Shown: positions 1 through 11,565, numbered from the stretch's first letter. The stretch is DNA of 64,000 nt from Fulvia fulva (GCF_020509005.1 NC_063015.1:3286001-3350000); one strand, 5' to 3'. Notes: generated by a model not told the origin, from the sequence alone. Program-made: numbers and translations.

Positions 1-779
1 GAAGGCTCTGGCTGAGGAAGCACGTGTCATCGCTGAGCGCACTACCAATGCGCAGAGTCCTACTTCTCCCATGAAGGATTCTGTCTTGGGCCAGTCGCCC
101 AGTGAGCCTATCTTGATCGACCTCGATGAGAGTGGTGACCAGCCATTGGATCAATCCAACATAATCGCACAAACACAAGAGGAAGAAAATAAGGCGCTGA
201 CCGAGCAACACAACTAGTCATCCCAACGTTCCAGCGCGCACACGTACCGAAGCCTCAGATCATCGACTTCAAGAACGTTGCACCGGCAAATGCCATGGAC
301 ACCACGAACGGCACCCCACAGCCACCTGCAACGAACGATAAAGCTGCTGGTGTTAACTGTCGTGCATGTGCAAGCTTCCATCCTGTCGGGCGCTGCCCCC
401 TCAAGCTGGCTGGTGTAGAGCACTGCAACCTGTGTGGCATAGCTCACTACGGCCATGCACGAGTGTGCCCGCACATCCAGTCAGAGACACAGGTAGGTTT
501 CCAGGCCAAATTTCGACCCTACATCTGTACTGACACAATTCCTAGGTGCGCGCTATGCTTGAAGCACTGAAACACTCCAACGAGCCCGAGCACTTGGTCA
601 ACGAAGCAAGGCGATATTTGCGTGGGTTGAAGGGCAACTTGGTACAGTTGAAGAAGCAAAAGGAGCTCAAGGAGCAAGCTGCCAGGGATTCCTACGCCCA
701 GGCTTTCCAGAAACCCAGCTACGACGCTCCTATCGCACCCATGACGACTTCCTACCAGAGTCCTTGGCCATCGTACTAG
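1..779 (+). CDS. C-terminal part of a chromodomain helicase-like protein (Mit1/CHD type), partial
   Basis: This is the 3' end of a gene that enters from the left. Reading frame 2 from the window edge is acidic and ends in stops unless an intron is removed. Donors at 132 or 135 with the acceptor at 217 (branch CTGAC at 197) both restore phase. A second intron, 493-545 (GTAGGT...CTAG, branch CTGAC), joins the next exon in phase 0, and the stop is at 777-779. The middle exon carries a cysteine/histidine-rich zinc-binding segment (pattern CRAC..H..CPLK.....HCNLCG..H....CPH). A basic helix follows (EARRYLRGLKGNLVQLKKQK). This combination is what I recall from the C-termini of fungal Mit1-like CHD remodellers, ATPases of heterochromatin silencing. 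No helicase motif lies inside the window, so the family is inferred from the tail only. The compartment would be the nucleus. The first intron has a weak donor. Confidence 0.6.
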
Positions 780-900
780 GCGCGGGCATGAACATGGCAC
801 AAAGTCACATACAGAAGGCAAGGCGTGGTTTGCGGTACAGTAATGACACTTCATGATACCCCATGTATCAGTTGGCGAGTTTCAGCGCTTCTAAACAAGT

Positions 901-1809
901 CTATAGACTCAACCTCAGCTTCAACAGATCCTTTTGCACAATCTCCTCCTTCCTCTTTAGGAGCTCACTAACATCCCATTTCGCACTCAATAACCTCCCT
1001 GCCAACCACCCGTTCTCCCCACGCTCGCGATATTTCGTCAACCACACACAAAATGCCCCACAAAGCAACGGCGAGTCCGTCAAATACGGCCTGAACGCAT
1101 CCGGCGTTGTCTCATCCGCCATCTCACTCAAGACCGCGCCAGGGTGTACCGCGTACGTCGACAAGCCTTCGTCCTGATACTGCTCGTGGATGTTCTCCAG
1201 GAGTTTGAGCTGTGCTGCCTTGCTGACGCAGTATTGGGCGTTTGCGATTGGACCGCGGATGATTAAGGAGGCGAGGCTGTTGACGCCGATGAAGGCCTTG
1301 GCTCCGTCTGGGGTGGAGAGGAGCAGTGGGATTAAGTACTTCGCGCACAAGAAGGTCCCGACGTAGTTGACGTTTGTGGCGTTTTGGAAGGTGCTGGGAT
1401 CGGTCTCTGTGATCTTCAAGACTACTGGTCCAGAGTATCCCGAGTTGACAACGGCGATGTCTAGACGACCAAATCGTTCTTTGATGCCCTCTGCGAGACT
1501 CGCTACGCATTCGGCGCTGGTGATATCGCACGCCACAATTTCAACCTCAATCGAGGAATCGATCTTCCGACATTCAGCAGCAACCTCCTCGAGTCCTGAG
1601 GTCCGTCTTGAGGCGAGAACGAGGCCGGAGCAACCTGCTTGTGCGTAGCTGTGGGCGACGCCGGCGCCTATGCCCCTCGAGGCGCCGACTATGCAGACGA
1701 CATATGGCTTCGGCAGTTTGATGGCGCTTGGGTTGATGGCGTCGTATGGTGAGGCGTGGGAGGTTGGGACGAAGGTTCCTGTGCCGCGGGTGCCCCAGTT
1801 GTCGGTCAT
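901..1809 (-). CDS. short-chain dehydrogenase/reductase (SDR), 302 aa
   Basis: Complete single-exon classical SDR. An N-terminal extension of about 35 residues precedes the Rossmann fold. The cofactor-binding turn is GASRGIG at residues 42-48, followed by ACDIT near 93-97 and VNSG at 121-124 in place of the usual NNAG. The catalytic set is visible: Ser at 178 or 181, Tyr193 and Lys197 in the order YCVSK, with Asn148 upstream. PGA follows at 223-225, as in the family. The arginines after the second strand (ASRR) suggest NADP(H). The substrate cannot be read from the sequence; fungal relatives are usually annotated only as NAD(P)-binding oxidoreductases. It converges on the helicase-like gene with about 120 nt between stops and faces a short upstream gap to the GH76 gene, with no sign of a cluster. 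Confidence 0.9.
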   Translation of the reverse strand: MTDNWGTRGTGTFVPTSHASPYDAINPSAIKLPKPYVVCIVGASRGIGAGVAHSYAQAGCSGLVLASRRTSGLEEVAAECRKIDSSIEVEIVACDITSAECVASLAEGIKERFGRLDIAVVNSGYSGPVVLKITETDPSTFQNATNVNYVGTFLCAKYLIPLLLSTPDGAKAFIGVNSLASLIIRGPIANAQYCVSKAAQLKLLENIHEQYQDEGLSTYAVHPGAVLSEMADETTPDAFRPYLTDSPLLCGAFCVWLTKYRERGENGWLAGRLLSAKWDVSELLKRKEEIVQKDLLKLRLSL

Positions 1810-2001
1810 GGTCCTGTAGGGTAGGTCGTGGTGGTTGGATTTGTAGGTTTGATGGAAAAGAGGTGTGGTGGACTCTAGTACTGTCCCTACAGTGGAACGA
1901 GTAAATCAGCATGCGTGTCATTCAGCTAGTGTGGTCTCGGTGCGTAGCCGAGGGGTGAGTCATCATGGATATGAGCTAGCAGCTCAGGGCATGTACCATT
2001 G

Positions 2002-3638
2002 CTAAGAGATGAAACCTGTGAGTGTCATGGTGATTCGTGACTGATTAGAGATTGATACCGATGGTGCTGTACTTCCAATCATGAAGCGGCAACCTGGAGC
2101 CCAGTCTCTGTCGTGCTTGCCTCGACTCCACACGAAGAAGGACAACAGCCCAAACACAACCGCAAGCAACAACGCCAACGAGCTCGATTCCACAATCCCC
2201 GTGCCCGACGCACCACTCGTCGACCCTGCCTCGTCAGCACTCGACGTCTGCGTTCCATTCTCAGTACCACTCTCACTCGTCCCCGTTCCATTGCGAGCAC
2301 CGTCCGCTGTCCTCACCTGCCCGGCCGGCAGATTCGCCAAAATTACTTCCAATGCACTCAGATCCTCCCCAAGACCGGTGCTCCCATCAAACTCCCTACT
2401 AACCCAATCACTCCCACACGCAGTCCCAATCTCGCCACCGGTACACTGACTTGCCGCAGCGGTCGCAGACGTCTGGAGGATACTGGTGATCCGCTCGATA
2501 TAGGCATTAACGCCTGTGCCGTTGACGGAATGGGATGATTGATAAGCCAGATGGCGAGCGTTCCCCATAGCACGGGCGAGGCGCGTGCGGTAGGCTTTTT
2601 GGTCGACGTAGCAATTATCGGAGGGCTGGCAGGCGACTTCGTAGAGGATTGAGCGGCCGAGGGAATTGGCGGAGGCGGCTTGGTCGACGAAGATGCGGGA
2701 GGCGGTGGAGATGGTGAGCCAGAGGGTGAAGTCCCAGAAGGTAGCGTTGGAGAGTGAGGAGAATTGAGTCTGTGGCGGTGTGTCAGATTTCGATGAGGAG
2801 AGTGTTTGGCGTGGTGATAGAGACTTACAATATTCGTCATGTACGCACCCGCATCGATCAATAGCCCAGCGTTCATCGACCACTGGATGTAGTTGATCTC
2901 CGAACAATTCGTAGTGTCATCCGTCCCATCATACACAGCACCAGTCTCATTATTGATCAGACCAATCTGATAACTCCACTCGATACTTCTCCGCGCCCAA
3001 TCACTGTAGGTCGAATTGCCAGTATACCTCGCAAGCCTCGCCGCCAGCAGTGCAAAACTCCCCTGCGAGAAAGAGTTTTTTTTTTATAATTAGTTATACC
3101 CATTATTAAACGTAAAAATCTGCCACTTCAACCCACCACCACAGCTCTCCTCATCCCAGCGCAGAACCTGACTCTCAAAAACATTAGTAGCCAGCTGTAT
3201 CCACGAAATATTTTGATCATCACGTTCGGGAAAGTCATTTTCCGCGGCCGTCATAGCAGCAAGCGCCCAGCTGGCTTGATCGTCGTTGCCCAGGGACTTG
3301 GTTTGGTTTGGCGGCATGTAGTTGTGATCTGGCCCAACTTGGAAAAGCATTCCATCCTGGATCGTTTGCACGATGCTGTCATCGCCAGATTTGGATTTGG
3401 ACCAGTAGTTGATCAGACTGTCGAAGGCGAGGCCGCCCTCCCACCAAAAGTAAGGCGCGCCGAATAAGCCGGGCATGTCGCCATTGCTGTTGTTGGAGCT
3501 GCGGTAGAGGGAGAGGATGTTGCCGACGATGGTTCTGCTGGCGCTGATGAGGGAATCTGTATTGTTCACGTCCAGGTCTATGGCGTGGGCGAGGCCTGCT
3601 GCGAGGAGGAAGCCAGTCAGGCCGGATCGCATCTTCAT
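2002..3638 (-). CDS. GH76 mannan endo-1,6-alpha-mannosidase-like wall protein (Dcw1/Dfg5 type), reading frame interrupted
   Basis: Residues 1-19 are a signal peptide, followed by a GH76 domain. The family's paired acidic catalytic motif is present as GNDDQASWALAAM (Asp119-Asp120), as are W-rich and TFNNGYN motifs. Exons are 3638 down to about 3093, then 3062-2829, then 2769-2002. The last intron (2770-2828, GTAAGT...CACAG) is clear and in phase 0. The C-terminus is Ser/Thr/Gly-rich with a hydrophobic stretch near the end (SSLALLLAVVFGLLSFFVW), consistent with membrane or GPI attachment, so the protein should act in cell-wall glycan cross-linking. The problem lies at 3076-3092, where a T10 run and flanking bases put two stop codons in frame between FNNGYN and the downstream KNSFSQGSF, while the frame is kept on both sides. 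A very short intron (about 42 nt, from GTATAA at 3099) would bypass it at the cost of a conserved strand. Otherwise it is a young lesion or a sequence error. Confidence 0.8.
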
Positions 3639-4199
3639 ATTGTGTTGCGATGGAAGTGTTGTTCGGAGAGTTGAAGAAAAAGAGGAATGGTAAAGAAACC
3701 GGCGATCAGTCAGTGCTGCACAACCAGATCTTACCCATGTACGTACCTATTGGTGTCCCGTTTCACAGTCTTGGAGAACCTTTGTGTTCCTGCACAGGAG
3801 ATGATGTAGACGCGCCCTTGGCCGAGAAGCGACGAAGGATTTTGGTTGTTGTCTTGGCTGAGGCTGACGCAGGTCGGGCATTGGCCGTGATGCGAGCCCA
3901 GCGCATTCCGTGCCAGGCAACAACGGCTGAGTCGGGAGTGTGCTTGGCGTCTTGTGGTTGCGTATGACTTGGTGAACACCATCAAGAGCCTTGTCGCAGG
4001 AGAGATAGTATGTTCCAAGGCCTTGGATGAAGTAGGTGAAGGATTTCGAGCTCGAAGGCTGAGCATCTCGTCCCAGCGCGCCTCTCCATGCCGCGGAGTC
4101 GAGAGCTCCCGTGACAAGGACGATATATATACACAGTGTACACTTTGTACAGATTCAGATACCCATGCCCCAAACGCCATCGCTCATGCTGCACAACAG
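3639..4199. other. intergenic, about 560 nt, no supported gene
   Basis: This lies between the GH76 start and the PPR-like gene stop. It contains short open frames without recognisable domains and a TATA-like run near 4120-4130. It probably holds the GH76 promoter and the 3' end of the PPR-like gene. I see no RNA gene or repeat. Confidence 0.5.
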
Positions 4200-7130
4200 C
4201 TACTCTTCCGATTCCAGTAGAGCAATCGCGCCTGGTGCTTCCCATCGTCTCATGTTCCGGGAAAAGTCGCCTGCTTCCATGTGTACCTTCACGCCCTTCT
4301 TCAGCATCTCAACAAACATATCGTGAGGGTCCCTGTGTTCTTCCAAGGCCTTCGGCAATCCAAAAGACGACTCTTTCCAGGCAATGTCTTTGGCGTATGC
4401 TTTGGCGAGAGCCTGGCTCAACGGATGGACAGGACGGCAATTATTGACCTCGTTGAGGTCATTATGCATCAGTTCTAGCAGAGCGCCGTAGCGAGCATAC
4501 TCTGCCTCGCTTCCATTCTCGCACTCCTCTCGGGATATGAGCTGGAGGAGATGCTGCTCGGACTCTGTTAACACGACCGTCTCTCCACGCTCTGATCTTT
4601 TGCTTAACCCTCGTGCGACGCCCACAGCAAATTTGCCGGCCCACAGATTCCAGAGCATGCCGCGTGAGATGCCGTCGGTGGGAGTATTGCCCGGCGGAGT
4701 TGCGCTGCAAAGACTACGACGCAGTCGATAGCGCATGCTGTAGTTGACGTGGCCAGCTGCACATGCGTACCGCCAGACTACCCTGAGCACATTGAAGTAT
4801 CGCTGCAGCCATGCGGTGGTGAATAGTTCCGCATAGGTGATGTGATCTGGTATGATGGCACCAGGCTTACCGATCTTAAAGCGCTGTACGATCGAAGCCG
4901 CTGCCGCAGAGTCGCGATTGCGTAAAGCCGAGGACAGGAATATGTTCAGTGTGCTGGTGGGCACTGGTATGTTGCGCTTTCTCAGCCGTTCCAGAACGAT
5001 GTAGGCATCATCCAGTCGGCCCCATTGCAGAAAAAGTTGGATCATGCGATTTGCAACTTCGTGAGAGAACCAGCGAAATCCAGGCGGATACGTAGCTTGG
5101 ATTCGGAGATTGCACTTGTGCCAAAACGCCTCGAACGGGGTCCCGGCCTTCAACTCTTCATGCAGTTCTTCAAGTACCGACTCCATCGACACAGCTTTGG
5201 CCAGCTTCTGGTTCACCAACAGGCCCTTCGTGCGCATCATACCCTCCAATGGACCGAAAACCTCCGATGCGCCGCGAACGCAGACCAGCTTATGAAAGTG
5301 CATCCAGACGTGAGCAGTCAAAGGCAGTCTTCGTTTGATCATCTCCATCGTAAGGTAACGAAAATTGTGCAAGTCTCCCGATCTTGCCGCACCATTCAGC
5401 AAGACGGCGTAATTTGAGGCTGTAAATTCATACTTTCCGCCGTTGTCCAGTGACTGACGAATAGTACGAAAAGCCTTCAAGTCGTTGTGCGCCAGCAAAT
5501 AGTGCAGTGACTTGTCCAATGCCTCCGAGGTTAGCCAGGAAGGCGCAGCAGGACCGGTACATAAGGAGACCAGTTCTTCGATCACTTTCGTGACGTGTGC
5601 TTCGTCGCCTGAAGCGGTCTCATCCTTCGCACGTTTATTGCGTACGGCCATGTTCGGCAAAGACATGGTAATCTCGAAGATGTACTGAGTCATGGACGTC
5701 CTTGATACCATCGTGGGTCGCACACCAACTTGATGCCGCACGTAGTCCGTATACCAACGGCTCACCGACCATACTGCACGTACTGGCGATGTGACAGACT
5801 TGACTGCATCATTGAGCATATCAAGATCTGAGAGAGAGAGATGACCGTCGTCATCTGAGTGCGGATCATGGCTCGGGCTTGTTTCGACGTTGGAGTGTCC
5901 ATTTGGAACTTCGTGATTGTCGCCATCTGGCAGATGATATTGGCGGCGTTGCAAGTCATAGTCATGCATATTTCTGCTTGCGCTGAGTTCGTGCTCGGAG
6001 TAGACATACGCGTATTCTGGCAATAGCTGTAGGGCAGCGTCGTTCTCGTTGGCCAAGCCGGAAAGAGCCAGCACTGCATAGGCAGTCTTTGTTCTTCCGT
6101 CTACGCTGATTTTCTGGCTCACACCCTCCACCACTTGCAGATGGCTACCCGTGCGCTGCCGAATCTCCAGAATAGCCAAGGATATATCATGGTGGAAGAC
6201 GGCCAGGAAACCCTCTGGCAGCGTTAGTTTGTCGACCTTCTGCTTGTACAGTTCTGACCCAGCGGGCGTATGAGCATCCAGCTGCTGGAGGATACCCTGC
6301 CAGTCGTTATGCTTGAGGCGAGGATGTCGTTCGGCTTGTAGTTGCACCATTCTTTCATGGGTCGCTTTCTGCACGCGAAGCTCTTTTTGCTGGCGTACAA
6401 AGTATTGACGGCCGAAGGATGGTTGGTATGCGGTGTAATCTGCGCCATCTCGAGGACGACTTTCCCGGACCGCCTCTACCATATCGTCGAAGTAGGAAGA
6501 AGTCGCTGGCTGTTCGGCGGGGTGCTGGGCATCAGCTTCATCGGTGCGTGTGCCCGCATTGGCATCAGGATGTCGCGCGGGTGTCTTCACGAGGACTCTC
6601 CTGACGGGGCCGTGTCGGTGTGATGCCGTGCGGGCGTTGGAAGCAAGTCGGTCTCGAAGGGCGAGTTCGGGGGGGAAGTGCAGGGCACTGTCGCGCTGTG
6701 CGGACGTTGGAAGATATCGCACGGCCTTGCCATCGGTCTGTGGCAGAAGGGCCGTCGTGATGCGCAGGCCCTGTTCATGACCACTTTCCTGCGCGTCTCC
6801 TCTGCCGGACGCTGCCGTGGCGCTGTCCTCCTGTGTCTCCGATGCAGCAGCAGCAGTGGAGTACCACAGCACCCCTCGGGCAGGCCGGTCGACAAGGCGT
6901 CCAACGCCTCGCAGCCATCGCTTGCTCCCAGCCAGAGGCCTGACATGATGCAGGCTCGCTAGCGTGCGGTCGACAGTCGGCTTCGATGGGTCGTGTGTCG
7001 CTGGGCGGCGGCCGAGGATTCTGTCGGAGCTGTCTTGTGCGTGCGTAGCATTGTCGGGGGCTCGACGTACAGAGCCAATGGACGTGATGCCGGTCCGCAA
7101 TGGCCTTCTCAGGGCAGCATAACATGGCAT
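4200..7130 (-). CDS. mitochondrial PPR-like protein, 976 aa
   Basis: One long uninterrupted frame. The N-terminus is rich in Arg, Ala, Ser and Thr with almost no acid (MPCYAALRRPLRTGITSIG), as in a mitochondrial presequence. A low-complexity linker follows to about residue 220. From about residue 530 to 850 there are helical-hairpin segments of roughly 35 residues typical of pentatricopeptide repeats, for example around LHYLLAHNDLKAFRTIRQ, SNYAVLLNGAARSGDLHNF and RMIQLFLQWGRLDDAYIVLE. Fungal proteins of this size and layout act in mitochondrial RNA maturation or translation. The specific target cannot be inferred. It is transcribed divergently from MRC1 with 346 nt between start codons. Confidence in PPR-like and mitochondrial is fair; repeat number and boundaries need a profile search. 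Confidence 0.8.
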   Translation of the reverse strand: MPCYAALRRPLRTGITSIGSVRRAPDNATHAQDSSDRILGRRPATHDPSKPTVDRTLASLHHVRPLAGSKRWLRGVGRLVDRPARGVLWYSTAAAASETQEDSATAASGRGDAQESGHEQGLRITTALLPQTDGKAVRYLPTSAQRDSALHFPPELALRDRLASNARTASHRHGPVRRVLVKTPARHPDANAGTRTDEADAQHPAEQPATSSYFDDMVEAVRESRPRDGADYTAYQPSFGRQYFVRQQKELRVQKATHERMVQLQAERHPRLKHNDWQGILQQLDAHTPAGSELYKQKVDKLTLPEGFLAVFHHDISLAILEIRQRTGSHLQVVEGVSQKISVDGRTKTAYAVLALSGLANENDAALQLLPEYAYVYSEHELSASRNMHDYDLQRRQYHLPDGDNHEVPNGHSNVETSPSHDPHSDDDGHLSLSDLDMLNDAVKSVTSPVRAVWSVSRWYTDYVRHQVGVRPTMVSRTSMTQYIFEITMSLPNMAVRNKRAKDETASGDEAHVTKVIEELVSLCTGPAAPSWLTSEALDKSLHYLLAHNDLKAFRTIRQSLDNGGKYEFTASNYAVLLNGAARSGDLHNFRYLTMEMIKRRLPLTAHVWMHFHKLVCVRGASEVFGPLEGMMRTKGLLVNQKLAKAVSMESVLEELHEELKAGTPFEAFWHKCNLRIQATYPPGFRWFSHEVANRMIQLFLQWGRLDDAYIVLERLRKRNIPVPTSTLNIFLSSALRNRDSAAAASIVQRFKIGKPGAIIPDHITYAELFTTAWLQRYFNVLRVVWRYACAAGHVNYSMRYRLRRSLCSATPPGNTPTDGISRGMLWNLWAGKFAVGVARGLSKRSERGETVVLTESEQHLLQLISREECENGSEAEYARYGALLELMHNDLNEVNNCRPVHPLSQALAKAYAKDIAWKESSFGLPKALEEHRDPHDMFVEMLKKGVKVHMEAGDFSRNMRRWEAPGAIALLESEE

Positions 7131-7476
7131 CTATCCACCATCATCGTATGCAGAGCGCAAGATGCCCCCGGGCAAAGAATGTTTCGTTTCCTTTCCCGCC
7201 GGCATTGAGCCGACAGCGCGCATCGGCGCAAGCGAAAGCGCCGCCATCAAACGCGTCCGAGGGTCCCTCAGTCGCGTGTCCATCTTCTCATCTCCCGTCC
7301 GAAGGAGCTTGCATTTGCATCTGCCATCCACACCACCAACAACTCTGAAGTCTCGTCAGTGACCCAACTTGGCATTCTACACTGGAATGGATTGCTAAAA
7401 GCCTCCTATTCGGTCCGGAACATTACCACACCCCATACGCCTGAAGCACGCGCGATAGACCTACTTCCAAGCACCA
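7131..7476. promoter_or_regulatory. bidirectional promoter of the PPR-like gene and MRC1, with an MCB box
   Basis: A 346-nt gap separates divergent start codons. It contains ACGCGT at 7251-7256, the MluI cell-cycle box bound by MBF in yeasts, and a GC-rich stretch with GCGAAA just upstream. MRC1 is a known MBF/SBF-type S-phase gene in yeasts, so an MCB fits. Use of the site here is inference. Confidence 0.45.
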
Positions 7477-9304
7477 ATGGCAAGCTCGCCTCTCGGAGCA
7501 CCCCTTGCCTCACCACAACACATTTCAGCAGCGCGGCCAGCCATGTCGAAGATGCCCTTCGACGAGGATGATTCGCCTACTCCTTCGCCTGTGAGAGAGG
7601 CTATGGCACGCTCTCTGCCGAACATGCCGTATGCGCAATCATCTCCACCTCGTGCGCGCGACTCCGACGCGAACGACAAAGTGCGCCCCGGTGAAGATTC
7701 GGACGACAGCATTCGCAAGCCACTCGGACGTGCAGCTCGACGAATGCTGGGTGGAAACAGCAGCCCGACAAGCAGCCGCAAGTCGCCAGTCGCGTCTACA
7801 CGCGTAACGCGCGACCCCCAGGAATCCGACGACGAGCTATATGCTGCGACTCCAATCATCTCGCGAAAACGCAAATCCATGTCGCCACCTGCGAGCGAAG
7901 CGCCGTCTACGTTGTTCGTCAGCCCCGCGAAGAGTGCTCGGGATGGCAGTGACGCGGAGCTCCCGTCTCATCCATTTGGCGGCAATCAGTCGAATCAGTC
8001 GAAGCTGGCAGCCCTGGTTGCAGAGAAGCGTGCCGAGCGCCTTGCTAAACAGGCCGAAGAGGAGGCGCGACGAAAGGAGCGCTCCGATGCTACCCATGCC
8101 TCGTCTGATCTACCAGACGAGATCGTGGAAGGCTCGCAACATGCCGTCGATCCTGAAGTTGAGCGAATCATGTCTGACGCCGCGAAGCCTACGAGGAAAG
8201 CGAGCAGAAAGGCGTTGCTCGAGATGGAGCGAGAGACACAGCGAATAGCTCGACAGCAGGCCCTTGCCCACCAGATGAAAGTGCGGAAGAAGTTCACCAC
8301 TACGGATCTTTTTGCTCGATTCAATTTCAGGCCTAATGGAGAGAGCAACGTTCCTGCGACTACCGAGGGAGATGCTACACCTTCTTCGGCACCGACGAGC
8401 GACGCCGCAGAGGCGCACCACAAAGAGCCAGTCAGCACACCACCATCCAGTCCCCCAACGCCGCTTGACAGGCAAAGAGCTCTTGTCGAGAAGGGCGCGC
8501 TGAGCAAGCTGGTACCAGTGCGGCAAGATAGTATTGCTAGTGTCGCCGAGGTCGATAGTGATGGGGAACTTCCGGACATGGCACAATTGCTGAGCTCTTC
8601 GCGCGCTCCACCCTTGAACGCAGTGGGTGCTTCTAACGCTGCCGCCACTCCAGAACCCAAGAAGGGGCTAAAGCTTGCAAGGCTAGGCAAGAAAGCAGCC
8701 ACTGTCCGACATGACGATAGTGATGACGAGCTTGACATTCTCCAGAATCTGCCAGGTCACTTGAGCGTGTTCGACAAGGTCAAGGGCAATATGAAGCGAC
8801 AAAACACTGATTCCAAGGCCATCCATGCTCTGAAGCACCTCTCTCATCTTGGGACCGACTCCGGTTTCACAGGTCGACGAAAGAAGGGTGCTTCTCGACC
8901 TTCAGTCAATCCGCAGGCTCTGGAAGTTCAACTGCGGTTGCGGGCAAAGGAGCAAGCTCGCGCTCAGCATCGGGGGCGTATTGCCGAGCTGAAAGCAAAA
9001 GGCATTGATGTTCAATCGGCAGAAGAACGTGAACGCGAGGCAGAGGACTTTGAGAATCTGCTGGAGAAAGCCAGGCAGGACGCAGTCGAGCTTCGGAAGG
9101 CAGAGAAGGCTGCTGCTAAGGCGGGTGGCGTTGATGCAGCTGGCAACGAGGTTGCAAGTGGAGATGAGAGTGAAGATGAAGACTACGTCGATGGGTCGGG
9201 AAGTGAGAATGAAGACCAAAACAAGCTTGACGAAGAAGGCAATGCCCTAGTCGACGATGCTGCCGATGAGAGCCATGACGAGGAAGAGGAGGAAGGAGAG
9301 GGAG

Positions 9305-9343
<39 letters not shown>

Positions 9344-11565
9344 GGGAAGAGAAAGAAGAAGGCGAAGGCGAGGTGGCTCAAGAGGACGGCGAGATTGAGA
9401 GACAGGCGACCAGCGATGCGGCAGGCCTTGTGGAGAGCAAGATGGATCCTTCACAACGGTCTATTGATGCTGAACCGATCGACATGCCATCTTGGTCGCA
9501 GACACCTGTGATTGGACGTAAACCTCGCAAGACACGCGTGATCGTTGACGAAGACGACGACGAGTCTGACACGGAGATTCTCCAAGACGACATCAATGCC
9601 ACGCCTGCTGCGACCAAAGACGACGACCCATTTGCGGCTTTCGGCTTTGACACTGCGATGCCCGGCAGCTCGTTGATGAGCCCTACGCAGGCTTTCAATG
9701 CTACCATGCAGACGCCAACGCAAGCCACGCAGCAAGATTCCATGGATGTTCTCCGCTATCTGGTACCACCAAGTTCTTCTATCCTCCCGTTAGTGACCCT
9801 GGACTCGCAAACGCAGACACAAGGTGACAGCCAAGCTAGCGTCATACCAGCGAGCCAGGTGCCTGAGAGCCAACAGGTCAACTTGGCATGGGAGACGCAA
9901 GCTCCAGAGACACCAGTACCAGGCATGAACAGGGGTAGCTCGAACTTGGCTCTTGATACACCAGGCTGGGTACCCACGCAGGATGCCGGCCTGCCCGCCA
10001 CATGGCAGGCAAATCCAAATCTGGAGCACGAAACGCCAGTTCAGTCACTCGCTGACGATGGCACCCAAGACACTGTTCGTCTTCGAATCAGTGAATCGCC
10101 AGCGCCCATTCGAGAACGCAAGCGTCTGATACGTGGTCAACGAGCTTTGGTTGAGTCGTCCATTGAGGACGAGGCAGAGCCGTTGACAAACACTAAAGCT
10201 GCCAAGAAAGATGCGTTCCGCGAGATGGCTCGCAAGCGCAAAGAGGCTCTATCTGCCACTGAGCTTGCTGAGGCCGAGCGAGAGGCAAAGCGAATGATGG
10301 ATGAACAGGCCGAGGAATCTGAAGACGAATACGCTGGCTTGGGGGGTGACGACTACGTGGCGCCCGAGAACGAACAGGATCGTGAGATGATCGACTCTAG
10401 TCACATCGACGTAGACGAGCGTCAGTTGGCTGCACGTTACGCCGAAAGGGAGCGAGTCGCTGACGAAGAGCACGCCAACAAGCTTTACAAGGATCTCATG
10501 ACGGGCGGGCTGAGGAGAAAGCAAGCCAACATGTTTGACCTCGATGAGGATGAGGACGACCTTGCCGTGAGAAGAAGACAAATGAGACGGCGTGAGGAAG
10601 CTAGGAAGCGCAAGCTTCTGTTGCAGGATGACAACATTGCGGGTTTAGCAGAAGGCAAGCAGAGCAAGGGCAAGGACGCCTTTTTGAAGGCTATCGCAGA
10701 CGACGATGAGCGTGACGATGATGTGCTGGATCTCTCAGACGCCGAGGAAGAACCTCAAGCCACGCAGACTCACTCGGACAGTCAACCATCGCAGCAGGTT
10801 GAACAAAGCGAAGCACCACTACGAGAGATCAGCGGCAACAAACGTAGACACGAAGAGACCCCGGAAGACCGTCTGCCCGCCAAGCAGAGACGCACTCAAG
10901 CTTCTGCTTTCAGAGCACCGACATCCCTGCTCGAGGTGCAAGAGTCGGTCAGCTTCCTGCTCGACGAGCCTCATGCTGCAACTGTAGGTCCTTCAGTGCT
11001 AGAGCTGAGCTCCGATTCGGAAAGTGAGGACGATCAGCATCAACCAGAAGCACCAGTCGAGGAAAACGACGAGGACCTTGAAGAAGAGATCAGTCGCCGG
11101 AATGATGGGGGCTACGCACCTGATCGCGAGATCATGCCACCACCACGACTCCCCGCTTCGCAGCGCCGCACTGCTGCAAAGCCAGCAGTCGTCGACCGTC
11201 TATCACTAAAGAGAGGCTCTAGCAACGTCGAAAGTGCGCACGGCCGAACCGCCTGGGCTGCTCCAGCGAACGGCGGGTTCAAGGTCCCATCGCTTCTACG
11301 CCGTGCAACCACCAACACCACTATCGGTGCCAACGATCGTGGCGTGACGACCTCGGCTGGCTTGGCGAGGGAGAACAGTGGCAGCGGGGTGAAGATGGGT
11401 GGCACGAAGAAGTCATCATTGGCGTACCAGGCGAGAGATGCAGAGCGCAAGGCGATTGTGGAGGCGGGCGCGAAGAGGAGGGCCGATAATACTGCGCGCA
11501 TTGCGCAGTTGAGAAGGAATGCTAGTAGTGGATTTGGCAAGGGACTGGGAGGGTCATTCGAGTAG
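7477..11565 (+). CDS. MRC1: DNA replication checkpoint mediator Mrc1/claspin, 1362 aa
   Basis: Single exon encoding a highly charged, largely disordered nuclear protein. Family hallmarks are readable: the segment KAIHALKHLSHLG near residue 446, followed by a conserved helix rich in Arg, Gln and Glu (about 475-510); a long acidic tract with an uninterrupted Asp run at about 611-622 (GAT repeat at 9307-9342); an SQ/TQ cluster at about 740-830 (many TQ and SQ pairs, targets of ATR/Mec1-type kinases); and the Mrc1-like C-terminal domain around 940-1090, including LMTGGLRRKQANMFDLDED. Mrc1 travels with the replisome, couples polymerase epsilon and the CMG helicase, and recruits Rad53/Cds1 at stalled forks. 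Length is in the usual fungal range (1100-1400). The start was chosen as the first ATG of the frame, at the end of the MCB-containing promoter. No breaks were seen. Confidence 0.92.
9301..9345 (+). repeat. GAT trinucleotide microsatellite inside MRC1
   Basis: A perfect run of GAT triplets at about 9307-9342 encodes the poly-Asp tract of Mrc1. It lies in the acidic disordered region, where length changes would be tolerated, so it may be polymorphic between strains. Confidence 0.9.

Noticed and set aside
3731..4180. 149-codon minus-strand frame
   Set aside because: Overlaps other equally long frames, has no domain, and lies in the GH76 promoter region.
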